Shown: positions 1 to 10,101, counted from the stretch's first letter. The stretch: DNA of 64,000 bases from Planotetraspora thailandica (GCF_016863335.1 NZ_BOOR01000066.1:1-64000), one strand, 5' to 3'. The notes: generated by a model from the letters alone, not told the origin. Translations and numbers: made by a program.

Positions 1-155
1 GGGTCTTGACTATTGCTCCTAGCGGTGCCATGGGTAGGCTGACACTCGACCATGCCGGCGAAGAAGGCGAACAGGGCGGCGCCGTGCCCGAAGGGGTCGT
101 AGACGCCCTTGAGCGGGCCGGTGAGCGATTCGAGCTCGATGTCGTGGCGCCGCAT
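1..155 (-). CDS. N-terminal part of an unrecognised protein, cut by the window edge
   Basis: An open frame reads left from an ATG at 153-155 to the first base without a stop, giving at least 51 codons. An AAGGA lies about 8 nt upstream of the ATG. The protein begins MRRHDIELESLTGPLKGVYD and continues with a glycine/alanine/phenylalanine stretch. I do not recognise the family. It could be the start of a real gene or a chance frame; the ribosome site is the only positive support. Confidence 0.3.
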   Translation of the reverse strand, partial: MRRHDIELESLTGPLKGVYDPFGHGAALFAFFAGMVECQPTHGTARSNSQD

Positions 156-360
156 GGGCGCTGTCCTTCATTCCCGCCTGCGCGCGATCGCCTCGATCAG
201 CCACAGGATGTCGTCCAGGTCGGCTTTGAAGGCTGCCTGCGACCAGGAACGGTCTCGAGGCGTACCTCGGAGGCTGCGGCAGGAGGACGTCAAGAGCGGT
301 GTCAGCGGATGCGTCGCCTCCACCGATTTCGGCGAGTACGTCTACTTCAGCGCTTGAGGC

Positions 361-663
361 CTGTTCATGGCTCCGACCACCCCCGGCACCCGGGCGGCGC
401 TCTACCAGATCCTCGCGGATAGCCCGTCCGTCAAGGTCACCGGACAGATCACAGACCGACAGGGCAGGACCGGCATGGCGGTCAGCGCCTACTGCGCCAC
501 GGACGGCATTACGTCGCGGCTGGTGGTCGACCCCGCTACAGCCCAGCTCCTCGACTCCGAGGTACTGCCCGGCACCTTGGCCGAGCACAGTACCGGCGAC
601 TACGTCTCCCTCGAACGCCAAGGCTGGGTGAACAGGATCGGCGTCGCCCCAAAGGACTCGTAG
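361..663 (+). pseudogene. C-terminal remnant of a CU044_5270-type protein
   Basis: The frame beginning MAPTTPGTRAALYQILAD and containing PSVKVTGQITDRQGRTGMAV resembles the C-terminal half of the actinobacterial CU044_5270 family, whose members are usually about 300 residues and often sit beside an ECF sigma factor. Here only about 98 residues remain. The same frame is closed by a TGA at 355-357 and upstream codons show no recognisable family sequence. It is therefore read as a truncated remnant. Assignment is from memory of the family and is moderate. Confidence 0.45.
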
Positions 664-779
664 TGGATGCGCATCCCGCAGTATGAACTGCCCGACTCGA
701 ACGAGAGTGAGAACAGCATTGCCACTTGCATTCGGAGAGCGGGGCGCCAAGCATGTCAATGACGTGCAGCCGCCCCTAG

Positions 780-1466
780 CTATCCCATGCGGGCGCTCTC
801 TTCGAGGATCGCGCCGTCCCGGAGCTCCAGGACGCGGTCGGCCAGGCCGATGAGGCTAGGGTCGTGTGTGGCGACCAGGGCGGTCACGCCCTCACTGCGG
901 ACGAGTTCGCGGATCAGCTCCATGATCTTCCCCGCGGTCTGCGAGTCGAGCTGCCCGGTCGGCTCGTCGGCGATCAGCAGCTGGGGCCTGTTGGCCAGCG
1001 CCCGAGCGAGCGCGACACGCTGTCTCTGGCCGCCCGACAGCTCGTACGGGCGCTGGTTGACGTGGTTCTCCAGCCCGACCAGGGCGAGCAGCGTCCGGAC
1101 CCGCTCCTCGCGCTCTGCCACGTCACGCCGGGCCAGCCGCATCGGCACGCCGACGTTCTCGGAGGCCGACAGAACAGGGATCAGCCCGAACGACTGGAAC
1201 ACGAACCCGATGACGTCCCGCCGCAGGTCCAGCAGGCCGGCCTCGTCGAGCGAGGTGACCTCCCGCCCGGCCACGACCACTGTCCCCTCGGTGGGGCTGT
1301 CCAGGCCACCGACCAGGTTCAGCAGCGTCGTCTTGCCTGAGCCAGAACGGCCGCGGATGGCGACCAGTTCTCCCGGATGCGCCTCTAACGACACGCCGCG
1401 CAGCGCCTCGACCCCGCGCGGGTACAGCTTGCGCAGCCCCTCGACGACGACCAGAGCGTCACTCAT
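780..1466 (-). CDS. ABC transporter ATP-binding protein (LolD/MacB-like)
   Basis: This 228-residue ATPase would power the FtsX-type permeases encoded upstream in the same operon. It has Walker A GRSGSGKTT (residues 39-47), an LSGGQRQRVALARAL signature near residue 145, Walker B LLIADEPTGQLD and a switch histidine in LVATHDPS. The ADEPTGQLD sequence is typical of the LolD/MacB/FtsE group, which drives mechanotransmission rather than classical import. It is the last of four genes read leftward. Its ATG overlaps the end of the preceding ATPase by 8 nt, so the two are translationally coupled. The substrate is unknown. Confidence 0.9.
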   Translation of the reverse strand: MSDALVVVEGLRKLYPRGVEALRGVSLEAHPGELVAIRGRSGSGKTTLLNLVGGLDSPTEGTVVVAGREVTSLDEAGLLDLRRDVIGFVFQSFGLIPVLSASENVGVPMRLARRDVAEREERVRTLLALVGLENHVNQRPYELSGGQRQRVALARALANRPQLLIADEPTGQLDSQTAGKIMELIRELVRSEGVTALVATHDPSLIGLADRVLELRDGAILEESARMG

Positions 1467-2349
1467 CCTCGTCCTCCTGGTTCGCGGGCCAGACGCCGAT
1501 GTGGTCGCGCTCGAGCTCCAGGCGGACCCGGCGCTCCATCCGCAGAGCGCCCATGAAATCGCGCGGCAGCTGCAGCCGTCCGACCCGATCGAGCACCGCG
1601 TACTCCTCCGCGATCACGTCACCCTCGTCGGACGTACGACGCAACGTCTCGCTCGAGGTCCGGCCGTCACGGATCCCCACCGTACGGTCCACCTGCTCGG
1701 AGACCAGCGGGTCGTGCGTGACGATGACCACGGTCACCCCGAGCTCGCGGTTGGCCCCGCGCAGGGCCGCGAAGACCTCTTCGGAGGTCTCGCTGTCGAG
1801 CTCGCCGGTCGGCTCGTCGGCCAGGATCACCTCAGGCCGGTTGGCGAGCGCCACCGCGATCGCGACCCGCTGCTGTTGGCCGCCGGACATTTCCCCCGGC
1901 ATGCGGTCCGCGCACCCGGCCACGCCGAGCAACTCCAGCAGCTCGTCAGCGCGCTCCCCACGCGCCTTGCGTCCGGCCAGCCGCGCCGGGAGCAGCACGT
2001 TCTCCCGGGCGGTCAGGTAGGGCAGCAGGTTGCGCGCGGTCTGCTGCCAGATGAACCCGACGATCGACCGGCGGTAGTGCAGCCGATCCTTCCCCGTCAT
2101 CGACAGCAGGTCCATGCCCGCCACCCGTGCCACTCCGGCCGTGGGCAGGTCCAGCCCGGACAGCACGTTGAGCAGCGTCGATTTGCCCGACCCTGACGGG
2201 CCGACGACGGCCACCAACTCGCCTCTGTCGATCAGCAGGTCGAGACCCTGCAGCGCCACCACCTCGACGCCCTCGGTCTTGAAGATGCGGACCAGGTTGT
2301 CGCAGAAGATGTGCGCGTCCACGACAGGCTCGGTGAGCGACGGACTCAC
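1459..2349 (-). CDS. ABC transporter ATP-binding protein (LolD/MacB-like) with C-terminal extension
   Basis: This 296-residue ATPase has Walker A GPSGSGKST near residues 50-58, signature MSGGQQQRVAIAVAL and Walker B VILADEPTGELD. After the usual 225-residue core it has about 65 extra residues with basic and acidic clusters, ending in EDEDE, that I do not recognise. Its GTG start at 2349 overlaps the stop of the upstream permease by 4 nt (ATGA type), and its own end overlaps the next ATPase by 8 nt. Two ATPases with two permeases suggests either a heteromeric complex or two related transporters expressed together. Confidence 0.88.
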   Translation of the reverse strand: MSPSLTEPVVDAHIFCDNLVRIFKTEGVEVVALQGLDLLIDRGELVAVVGPSGSGKSTLLNVLSGLDLPTAGVARVAGMDLLSMTGKDRLHYRRSIVGFIWQQTARNLLPYLTARENVLLPARLAGRKARGERADELLELLGVAGCADRMPGEMSGGQQQRVAIAVALANRPEVILADEPTGELDSETSEEVFAALRGANRELGVTVVIVTHDPLVSEQVDRTVGIRDGRTSSETLRRTSDEGDVIAEEYAVLDRVGRLQLPRDFMGALRMERRVRLELERDHIGVWPANQEDEDE

Positions 2350-4967
2350 GAGGATTCCCCCAATCGAAGAGCTCCGGCGACCGCACGCCCCGCGATCGCG
2401 TGGGTGAAGGCACCGAGCAGGGCGACCGTGGTCAGCCCGGCGGCCAGCAGCAGCGGCATTCCGAGGTCGATCGGGAACCCGTCGACCGGCAACCCGGCAT
2501 AGGCGGACAGATCGATGCCTGGGGCGAGCGCCACCGGCAGGACCAGCCCGAGCAGCAGCCCCGCGAGCGAGGCGAGCACGATCAGCGGGGCGATCTCCAG
2601 CATGGTCAGGCGGCGCGCCTGCCGCTGGGTCAGCCCGAGAGTCCGTAGGTACGAGAGCGCCCGGGCCCGCTCCGCTGCGCCTATCACCAGGGCGATGACC
2701 ACCGCCACCAGCGCGTAGCCGGCGAGCGCGACCGTGACGATGGTGAACGCTCTGAGCACCGTGCTGGTCAGCGGCGTGCCGGCGATCTCGCGCAGCGCGT
2801 CGTCGAACGTCGTGACGAGAGTGTTCGGCGTGTTCACCACCTTGATCAGCTGGTCCCGGTCCACCTCGCCCTTGATGAGCAGCGTGTTGGCGAACTCGCG
2901 CAGCCCCGCCCGCTTCGCCGCGTCGTACGGCAGGACGATCAGCTCGTCGGTGGCGTACGCCAGACCGGGCAGGCCCTCGATCGTGCCCTTGGTGGTCGCC
3001 TGCATCCGGCCCGGCCAGCCGACCTCGAACGTCGTCAGGGCGCCGAGCGACGGGGAGACCAGCGCCGGGACGGCCGGGGCGGGCACCTCCGCCGGCGGCG
3101 CGGGCGCGGTGAGCGGGCTCCCGGCCACGATGTGCCGGTAGGCCGCCAGGTCCAGGGCGACGACGGTCGCCGTACGGCCGCCGAAGCCCACCTGGGTGGT
3201 GCCCTTGGCCACCGGCACCACGGCCTCGACACCAGGGAGTTCGCGCACCCGCTCGATGGTCGCGGCAGGGATGTCGGCCTCCCCCTCGACGCGGGCGGAC
3301 GCGCCGACCTGCTCCCAGGCGGCCAGCCGCTGCGTGTTGCCGATCGCCCCTGACACCATCGACCCGAAGACGGAAACGGCCAGCGCGGGCAGCAGGATCA
3401 GCACGGGCAGCGCGGTCACGCCCCTGGCCCGGGCCGCCTGCGCGAGACCGAGGAACGGCACGGCCCTGCGCCGGCGCGCGGCCAGCCGTACGGCCAGGCG
3501 GAGCGGGAACGGATAGCAGCGTAGGGTGATCAGCGCAGTGGCGAGGGTCAGCGCCGCCGGCACGGCCATCAGGAACGGGTCGCCGCCACCATCCGCTGAG
3601 GCCGTGAGCCCGCGGGCACGCAGCAGGTAAGCCCCGACCAGCGCAAGGCCGACGACCGTGACCTCCGCCGCGATCCGGCGTGGGGAGGGGCGGCGCGCGA
3701 CCACGTCGTCCCGCGTGTCACGCAGCGGCTCGCGCTGCGACAGCGCGAGCCGTGCCGCGGGGAAGGCGACCGCGGCGATCGCCGGCAGCAGCGGGCCGAG
3801 GTGGACGGCAGGCGTGACCGGGCCGGGCACGAGGAACGCCAGGCCGTAGCCGAAAAGGACAGCGGGGGTCGCGGCCAGCGCGGCGACGGCGGTGCCCGTG
3901 CCGACGATCCTGGGCAGCCCGGCGCCGCGGGCGCGCATCAGCGACAGCGCCGGCCGCATCCGCTCGGTGAGCAGCTGCGCGGCGAGCGCGATCACGCCGA
4001 GCGCCACCAGCCCGAGCCCGCCGAGCACGAGGAACATCAGCGTCTGGGCGGTGGACAGCCGCTTGAGGTAGCCGGTGAGCAGCGCCGGGAGGCCGCTTTG
4101 CAGGACGTACCGCGTCCCCCCGCCGGACTGACGGGCGACCGCCGCCTGGTAGACGCCGAAGTCGTCGACCACCGCCTGCGCGTTCCGCGCGGTCACCGCA
4201 CCCCCGCCGATGCCGAGCACCCAGGAGTAGCGCAGATCGCGGTTGCTGTCCAGGTGCTTCAGGCTGTCCGCGCTGGTGAGCCCAGTGACCGAGTACTCCT
4301 TGGTCTCGCCGACCCACCGCACGGCCGCGTGCGAGACTCCCCGGTTGTGCTCCCAGAACCCGTCCGTGGGGTCGACGATCTCGTAGAACCCGGTGACGCG
4401 GGCCGCCATCGTGCCGCTGACACCGATCAGCAGCGTCGAGCCGACGCGCAGGCCCATCGCGTCGGCCGCCTCCTTGACGACCGCGACATCGAACCGCACG
4501 AGCGTCGTGCCGCCCACCATGACGGATCCGGTCGGCCCCGGCGGGCTGCCCTCGACATAGCGGACGCGGCGGTCGGCATCCGGCAGCCAGGCGAGGTCGA
4601 AGAACTGGTAAGGCCTGTTCCGTTCCCCCATGCGGCCGATCACGGGCGTGCCGTACGTCTGGGCCCCGTAGTGGCTGGTCCCGCCGGACGCGATGACCTC
4701 CCGGAGCGCGGGAGGCAGGTCGTGCCGCAACTGCGCGTCGCGTTCCGCGAACTCCTGCGGCGTGGTGAGCAGCCTGCCCGGCCGCTGTTCGAGCTTCAGG
4801 TCGGTGACGTCCGCCGTGCTCGCGTCAAGCACGGTGCCGAGCGCGCGGTCGTAGGCCTTCTCCAGTGCCTTCGGCAGCGCCGCCAGCAGCAGCGACGCGG
4901 TGAAGGTCAACAGGGCGAGAACGGCCACCGCTCCCCGGTGCACCCGCAGCAACGTGATCGGCATCAT
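2346..4967 (-). CDS. FtsX-like ABC transporter permease
   Basis: About 873 residues. The start is placed at the ATG at 4967, which overlaps the upstream stop as ATGATG and follows AGGGAGGG; the frame stays open farther upstream but lies inside the preceding gene. The second ATG at 4964 is equally possible. The protein opens with a hydrophobic segment (VAVLALLTFTASLLLAALP), followed by a large extracellular domain. A helix group near residues 310-400 carries the FtsX pattern ALSLMRARGAGLPRI, and there is a second FtsX unit at the C terminus (ALSYLRTLGLTQRQARRL). Two FtsX units with soluble domains are typical of the large actinobacterial members. It is the second gene of the four-gene operon. 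Confidence 0.85.
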   Translation of the reverse strand: MMPITLLRVHRGAVAVLALLTFTASLLLAALPKALEKAYDRALGTVLDASTADVTDLKLEQRPGRLLTTPQEFAERDAQLRHDLPPALREVIASGGTSHYGAQTYGTPVIGRMGERNRPYQFFDLAWLPDADRRVRYVEGSPPGPTGSVMVGGTTLVRFDVAVVKEAADAMGLRVGSTLLIGVSGTMAARVTGFYEIVDPTDGFWEHNRGVSHAAVRWVGETKEYSVTGLTSADSLKHLDSNRDLRYSWVLGIGGGAVTARNAQAVVDDFGVYQAAVARQSGGGTRYVLQSGLPALLTGYLKRLSTAQTLMFLVLGGLGLVALGVIALAAQLLTERMRPALSLMRARGAGLPRIVGTGTAVAALAATPAVLFGYGLAFLVPGPVTPAVHLGPLLPAIAAVAFPAARLALSQREPLRDTRDDVVARRPSPRRIAAEVTVVGLALVGAYLLRARGLTASADGGGDPFLMAVPAALTLATALITLRCYPFPLRLAVRLAARRRRAVPFLGLAQAARARGVTALPVLILLPALAVSVFGSMVSGAIGNTQRLAAWEQVGASARVEGEADIPAATIERVRELPGVEAVVPVAKGTTQVGFGGRTATVVALDLAAYRHIVAGSPLTAPAPPAEVPAPAVPALVSPSLGALTTFEVGWPGRMQATTKGTIEGLPGLAYATDELIVLPYDAAKRAGLREFANTLLIKGEVDRDQLIKVVNTPNTLVTTFDDALREIAGTPLTSTVLRAFTIVTVALAGYALVAVVIALVIGAAERARALSYLRTLGLTQRQARRLTMLEIAPLIVLASLAGLLLGLVLPVALAPGIDLSAYAGLPVDGFPIDLGMPLLLAAGLTTVALLGAFTHAIAGRAVAGALRLGESS

Positions 4968-7900
4968 CCCTCCCTGATCCGCAGGACCCGGCCGAGGCCC
5001 TGGCGGCGCAGCCGCCCGGCCAGCCCTGCCACGATGCAGAACAGCACCGCGGCGACGGCCGTGAGCAGCGCCGCCGTGGGTAACCACGGGATGTCGAGCA
5101 GCACGGCCGGCGTGACCGCTGTCGCCTGCCCGGTGAGCACGATGTGCGGCACCACCAGCACGGCCACGACGACGGCCAGCACCGTGCCCGTGGCCAGCGA
5201 CAGCGTGATGATGAACGCCTGCTCCACCGCGAGCAGTCCGAAGACCTGCCGGTGGCTGACCCCGATCGCGCGCAGCAGGGCGAACTCGGCCGTGCGCTCG
5301 CGCGCCGCCACCGCCGCGTTCACCAGGAATCCGAGCAGCGCGAAGACCAGCGCCGACAGGAAGCCGAGCACGAGCGCCCCCTGCAGCCCGCTCGCCAGCG
5401 GGTCGTCACGCAGCTGGCGGGTGAGGGCGGCCCTGTCCACCACCGTCTGATCCCACTCGGGGTGGCGGGCCAGCTCGGCCGCGGCCTGGGAGGTGTCGCC
5501 TCCCCGTACGGCCAGCCACCACTCGGCGGCGGGGCCGGGCGCGCGCCCGTCAATCAGGTCGCGGTAGGCCAGCGTGGGCAGGTCGGCGAGCAGGGCCGGC
5601 TCGCCGGCGGCGGTGCCCGGCAGCGCGGGCACGACGGCCACGGGCACGACGGGCGTCGGCACGCCGCTCATGGTGATGGAGCCGGCCGCCCCTACACGCA
5701 GACCGGAACGCCTGGCCAGGTCAGCGGTGATCACCACCGGCACGGAGGCACCGCGGGAGGCGGAGGAAGGGGAGCCGCCCGGCACGAGCGCCAGCCGCAG
5801 CGGCGCGCCCGGTTCATCGAGGCTCGGGGCGCGGCCGGACGGGCCGGGCACCTGGGCGGTGAACCCGCCCAGCGCCACCTGGCGGTGATCGGTGTCCGTC
5901 CAGGCCGTCCACTCGCCCGGCAACGCGACCTCGGTCCCGGCATCGGTGCGCAGGCCGTCCACGGCCAGTGACACCTCGCCCACCCGGCCAGGGTCGGGCG
6001 CGTCCACCAGCAGGCCCTGTACGGCGAGCGGTAAGGCGAGCCGGCCCGATCGCCCGGCGAGTCCCGTCAGGTCGACCCGCATCTCGTGATCGCCGGTTTC
6101 CAGGGGATCGCTGGCCAGCTCCCGGGTTGCCCCGAGGGCATCCCTGATCACCACGCGCAGCCGGATGTCCCCATGCCGGGCGCCCGGCGGGGTGAGAGCG
6201 AGCCGCACGCGAAGCGACAGGGCACGCGGTTCGCCGGGAATCGGGATGGGCGGCGCCTGCGGCCGGGCCGCGGCGAGCTCGCGGGCCAGCGTCGACACCG
6301 GGGGCGCGAGATCCCGGCGCAGCAGGAGCAGTCCGTCGAGCCGGTCCGCATCCACGGCGAGCAGGCTCGCCGGAGCCCCCGCGAAGTCGACGGTCTCCCG
6401 GCGGACCGGCGCGAGCCCGGTCACGCCCGGCAGCGCCGCGTACACCGCCCCCCGGCCGAGCGTGCCCAGCTCGACGGACTCGACCGAGGTCGCGATCCGC
6501 AGGTCGGCCCCGGCCTGGTGGCGCGCCTGGTCCTCCTGCGAGCGGCGCCAGGTCGCGGCCGTGGCCAGCGACACCACGCCGATCGCGATCGCCATCGTCA
6601 GCAGCAGCGCGGGACCCGCGTACCGGAGAGGGCGGCGGCTGACCTGCCAGACGCCGAGGGCGGGGGCGAGGCCACGCCGCCGTGCCGTCATCCGCTCGGC
6701 GACCCTCGACACCACGGGGACCAGGCGCAGGCCCAGCATGCCGCCGCACAGCAGCGCGAGCGCCGGACCTGCCACGATCAGCGGGTCGACGCCCAGTCCT
6801 CCCCCCGCCGTCGACGTGACCGGCGCGCCATACCGCCCGAGCTGCCAGATCGCCAGCGCCGCCACCACGAGCAGCGCGATGTCGGCGCCGGCCCGCTGGA
6901 TCAGTCCCTGCCGGTCCCCGCGCCCGCGCGCCGACTGCTCCTCGACGTACGTGCGTCGCGCACCGCGCAGCGCGGGCAGCGCCAGCAACACCGCGGACGC
7001 GAGGGCCACAGCGGCCGCGACCAGGAAGGACGTCGCGTCCGTTGCGGGCGAGAGCCGTACGCCCGAGGCCTGAATCCAGGGAATCGCGTTGGTCGCCGCG
7101 AGGACCCACGGGGCGAGCAGCGGCGCGATCACGGCGGAGGGCAGCGCGACCAGCAGCGCCTCGCCGCCCGCCAGCAGGGCGAGCCGTACGGTGCTCGCCC
7201 CCCGCGAGCGCAGCAGCGCCAGCTCCATCCGCCGGTGGTCGGCGAGCAGCCGGGCCGTCAGCATCAGCGCGTACGCGGCCAACAGCAGCAGTTGCAGCAC
7301 CGGCACCAGCATGGTGGAGCGGGCCACGAGCGCGGCCTGGTCGAGCTGCCCGAGCATCTCCGGCAGGCGGGTGAACGTGGTGCACGTCCCGCAGTCCCGC
7401 TGCAACCCGTCGCCGAGAGCGGTCACCGAAGTCGCGAGAGGCCGCAGCCCGTCGCGGGGCAGCTCCCGCAGATCGGGTACGGCGAGCCAGGTGGCGCGCA
7501 CGCTGGTCGCGAACCGCCGCAGGAAGGCGTCCTGCGCTACCACCAGCGGCCCGTATGTTGTGTAGTCGCCGGTCTCGACGCCACGCCGCAGCAGCTGGTC
7601 GTCCCGCCACCGGTCGTCGTAAGGGTTGTACAGCTCGAACAGGCCCACAACCCGGGCGCGGACCGGCTGGTGGTTCAGCCGCCCCACGACGGTGAAGTCG
7701 TCGCCGACGGACAGGCGCATGGCCTGTGCGGCGGGCTGAGAGATCGCGACCTCCAGTCCGTCACCGGCTTCCGGCCAGGCCCCGGTGACCAGGCGGGTCT
7801 GCCGCTCGATGCCCTCGTACGTGGCGAACCTGGTCAGCTCGGGCTGCTGGCGGTGTTCTTGGCCCGGCATCGCATACGAGTCGGAGCTGATGGACAGGGT

Positions 7901-8197
7901 CACGGCGGACGGCATGCCGCCGTAGGCCTCCCGCAGGTGGGCGCGGACCGTCGCGTCGATCTCCTGGAGGTCATCCACGCTCACGGGCGAGGTGACCGTG
8001 GCGGCTTTCACGGACTGTGGCGCCGTCTCCATCGCCCGCTGGACACCTACCTCGGCCACCACCATGGCGTACATGATCAGTGCCACGAGCGTGGTGGTGG
8101 CCAGCAGGACCGAGCCGAACGCGCCGAGGAGCAGCAGCGGCTCGCTCGACGCGCGCCGGAGCACGAGTAGCGTCCGTCCCCCGCGTCCCAGAGCCAT
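4964..8197 (-). CDS. FtsX-like ABC transporter permease, first gene of the operon
   Basis: About 1,077 residues from the ATG at 8195-8197, which follows a GAAGGGGGG ribosome site; a longer frame exists but has no better start. MALGRGGRTLLVLRRASSEP is followed by a first membrane helix, a long extracellular domain, FtsX-type helices near the middle (ELALLRSRGASTVRLALLA) and a C-terminal FtsX unit (FALLRAIGVSHRQVFGLLAVE). It leads the minus-strand operon permease-permease-ATPase-ATPase. No regulator or signal system is adjacent. The substrate cannot be told; related systems handle lipoproteins, peptides or antimicrobials. Confidence 0.85.
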   Translation of the reverse strand: MALGRGGRTLLVLRRASSEPLLLLGAFGSVLLATTTLVALIMYAMVVAEVGVQRAMETAPQSVKAATVTSPVSVDDLQEIDATVRAHLREAYGGMPSAVTLSISSDSYAMPGQEHRQQPELTRFATYEGIERQTRLVTGAWPEAGDGLEVAISQPAAQAMRLSVGDDFTVVGRLNHQPVRARVVGLFELYNPYDDRWRDDQLLRRGVETGDYTTYGPLVVAQDAFLRRFATSVRATWLAVPDLRELPRDGLRPLATSVTALGDGLQRDCGTCTTFTRLPEMLGQLDQAALVARSTMLVPVLQLLLLAAYALMLTARLLADHRRMELALLRSRGASTVRLALLAGGEALLVALPSAVIAPLLAPWVLAATNAIPWIQASGVRLSPATDATSFLVAAAVALASAVLLALPALRGARRTYVEEQSARGRGDRQGLIQRAGADIALLVVAALAIWQLGRYGAPVTSTAGGGLGVDPLIVAGPALALLCGGMLGLRLVPVVSRVAERMTARRRGLAPALGVWQVSRRPLRYAGPALLLTMAIAIGVVSLATAATWRRSQEDQARHQAGADLRIATSVESVELGTLGRGAVYAALPGVTGLAPVRRETVDFAGAPASLLAVDADRLDGLLLLRRDLAPPVSTLARELAAARPQAPPIPIPGEPRALSLRVRLALTPPGARHGDIRLRVVIRDALGATRELASDPLETGDHEMRVDLTGLAGRSGRLALPLAVQGLLVDAPDPGRVGEVSLAVDGLRTDAGTEVALPGEWTAWTDTDHRQVALGGFTAQVPGPSGRAPSLDEPGAPLRLALVPGGSPSSASRGASVPVVITADLARRSGLRVGAAGSITMSGVPTPVVPVAVVPALPGTAAGEPALLADLPTLAYRDLIDGRAPGPAAEWWLAVRGGDTSQAAAELARHPEWDQTVVDRAALTRQLRDDPLASGLQGALVLGFLSALVFALLGFLVNAAVAARERTAEFALLRAIGVSHRQVFGLLAVEQAFIITLSLATGTVLAVVVAVLVVPHIVLTGQATAVTPAVLLDIPWLPTAALLTAVAAVLFCIVAGLAGRLRRQGLGRVLRIREG

Positions 8198-8838
8198 GCC
8201 GATGCTCCCCCCTTCCTCGATCACAAACCCTGCAAGAATATTTGTGGAGCTCAGCCAGTCAAATATGAATGATCTCGGCCGCTCGGCTGCATCGGCCGTA
8301 CGGACGTGGACGACTGCGAGCTGCGCAAGGCCATCGCAGACTGCCCGCGCTGTACCGGGCCGGGCACGGAGCCGGAGAGGAAGACGCTCCGCCCGAACGC
8401 GGACAACAAGTAAGGCTGGCAAAAGTAAGTGCCGCTGGCGGTATGCCGGGGCACTTTCTGTTTCCCTGCTATGCGGCGCTATGCGGCGGACATCGCGGGC
8501 ATCCGCGAGGAGCTGCGCCACGAGCGCGGCGATCGCTTACCTGGCGGGGAAGGTCCGCGCGGACTGGCAGCGTACGAGGGACGTGGGGGTGAGAGTGTGC
8601 CCGCCGAGCCGCCGGCGAACGACAGCCAGGCCATGGCACCGGCAATCTCAGCCGGTGCCGGGAGCGAGAACGCGGTGCCGGCCGACTCGCCCGGAAAGCT
8701 CGGCCGATCGCATAGATCAACAACGCCAAGTGCAGCACTGAAAACTCCGGTGTCCATCCCATCCGCCGGGCATAGCCTGCTCCCGACATACGGGACGGGT
8801 TGCCGGGAATGGTCACCCGGTGCAGACAGGAGCCGCCC
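8198..8838 (+). other. Intergenic region with a short orphan reading frame and a hairpin
   Basis: No convincing complete gene. Plus-strand codons 8282-8413 encode a cysteine-containing tail (DDCELRKAIADCPRC, ending at TAA 8411-8413) with no start of its own, probably the remnant of a lost gene. Just after it, 8427-8456 forms a hairpin with a perfect 7-bp outer stem (AAGTGCC/GGCACTT) followed by TTCTGTTT, which could end transcription. The remainder upstream of the AlbA_2 gene holds nothing I can name. Confidence 0.3.
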
Positions 8839-10101
8839 ATGGCCAACGTGGGACAAACCGACCTGACCGAGCTATGCGCGATGCTCGACAAGCGCGAAGC
8901 GGTGAACCTGCGTGCGGCCCTCGTGCAGGACAGCGATGGATGGCGGCTCCACCACGGCGAGGTCAATCTCGACTCCCCGAACACGGCGGTGGAGCGGGCT
9001 TGGCACTACGGCACCGCAACCTTCCTAGAGCGGAGCCTGCCCGGCTTTACTATCACCGCCCTGCTGCGTGGACACCCGCAGGAGGTCGGCGGTCTCACCG
9101 TCGAAGCCAAGGGCATGCAGGTGACGACCGCTTCGACCGAGCGACTGCGCGGGCAGCAGGACTGGGGGAGAGTAATCACGCCCTGGCCGCGAACCGAGTG
9201 GACGATCGGGCGGAGCTCCGACACCCAGTCCCCCAGCTACGGCGTGCTGGTCGGCGACGACGACGTCCCCTCCTTTCTGAACTTCGACCAGGCGTTCAGT
9301 GCCTTCTTCTACGAGAGCCCGCACAACAGCAACGTCAGCGGCTCCGCCCTGTGGCGAATCGTCCTGCCACAACGCGACGCATGGTTCGCTCGGATCTCCA
9401 TCAGCCCGGACACCATGACCATCAACGTGGCTGGCGACGATCTTGGCAACGTCACTCTGGAGCTCAGCACTGCGGCAACCCATCAGGCCCGCGTGCTCGA
9501 CGGCCCTGGCACATACACCTTCGATCTGCCTGATGGCCTCGCTCCCGATAGCTTCCTCGTGCTGAGGCGGGCACGGGACTGGCTGGACCAACGCTCCTTC
9601 CCCGCCCTCCAGCACGGGCGTGTTCGTGACGACTCGGTGGTGTGGGAGCAGCCCGGGGCCGAGTTGGAGATCCTGCTCGCCAGCGGCGAGGGGCAGTACC
9701 TGGAAGCGAAGAGGGAGGTACCGCACGCGGAGGAGCGCAAGAAGACGCTCAAGACGATTGCGGCGTTCACCGCGCAACCGGGCGGCGGAACAGTGCTCAT
9801 CGGTGTAGCGGACGACCTGGAGATCGTCGGACTGGCTGAAGGCAAGGTCGCTGACAAGGAGATGCTCACCGTCGGCAACATGATCCGCGACAACATCGAG
9901 CCCGAGCCTCCGTATGCGCAGCGCATCATCGACCTCGACGGCAAAAAGGTGATCGCCGTCGAGGTAGGCCAGGCAGCAGTCCCCTGTGCCTACCGCAACA
10001 GCGGAGGCCGACTCGAATTCTTCGTTCGACGCGGCTACAACACGGTGCCCGCGCGCCACGTCGAGATCACCGCCGGGTTTCAGCAGAATCTGCCCCGCTA
10101 G
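8839..10101 (+). CDS. AlbA_2 (Schlafen-type) domain protein
   Basis: 420 residues from the ATG at 8839, chosen because AGGAG precedes it by about 7 nt; an upstream in-frame ATG lacks this. Residues from about 280 to the end form an AlbA_2 domain: EGQYLEAKREV, a basic helix, GGGTVLIGVADDLEIVGL, and DGKKVIAVEVGQAAVPCAYR ahead of FFVRRGYNTVPA. AlbA_2 domains bind nucleic acid and are found in bacterial regulators, Schlafen-like proteins and some defence-associated proteins. The first 280 residues, with several beta-rich stretches, are not recognised. It is monocistronic, between the ABC operon and a broken IS. The role is open. Confidence 0.72.
   Translation: MANVGQTDLTELCAMLDKREAVNLRAALVQDSDGWRLHHGEVNLDSPNTAVERAWHYGTATFLERSLPGFTITALLRGHPQEVGGLTVEAKGMQVTTASTERLRGQQDWGRVITPWPRTEWTIGRSSDTQSPSYGVLVGDDDVPSFLNFDQAFSAFFYESPHNSNVSGSALWRIVLPQRDAWFARISISPDTMTINVAGDDLGNVTLELSTAATHQARVLDGPGTYTFDLPDGLAPDSFLVLRRARDWLDQRSFPALQHGRVRDDSVVWEQPGAELEILLASGEGQYLEAKREVPHAEERKKTLKTIAAFTAQPGGGTVLIGVADDLEIVGLAEGKVADKEMLTVGNMIRDNIEPEPPYAQRIIDLDGKKVIAVEVGQAAVPCAYRNSGGRLEFFVRRGYNTVPARHVEITAGFQQNLPR

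Noticed and set aside
3801-8170. Long plus-strand frames opposite the two FtsX permeases
   Set aside because: Composition (Gly/Arg/Gln/His-rich, no helices or motifs) and exact opposition to well-supported permeases mark them as antisense artefacts.
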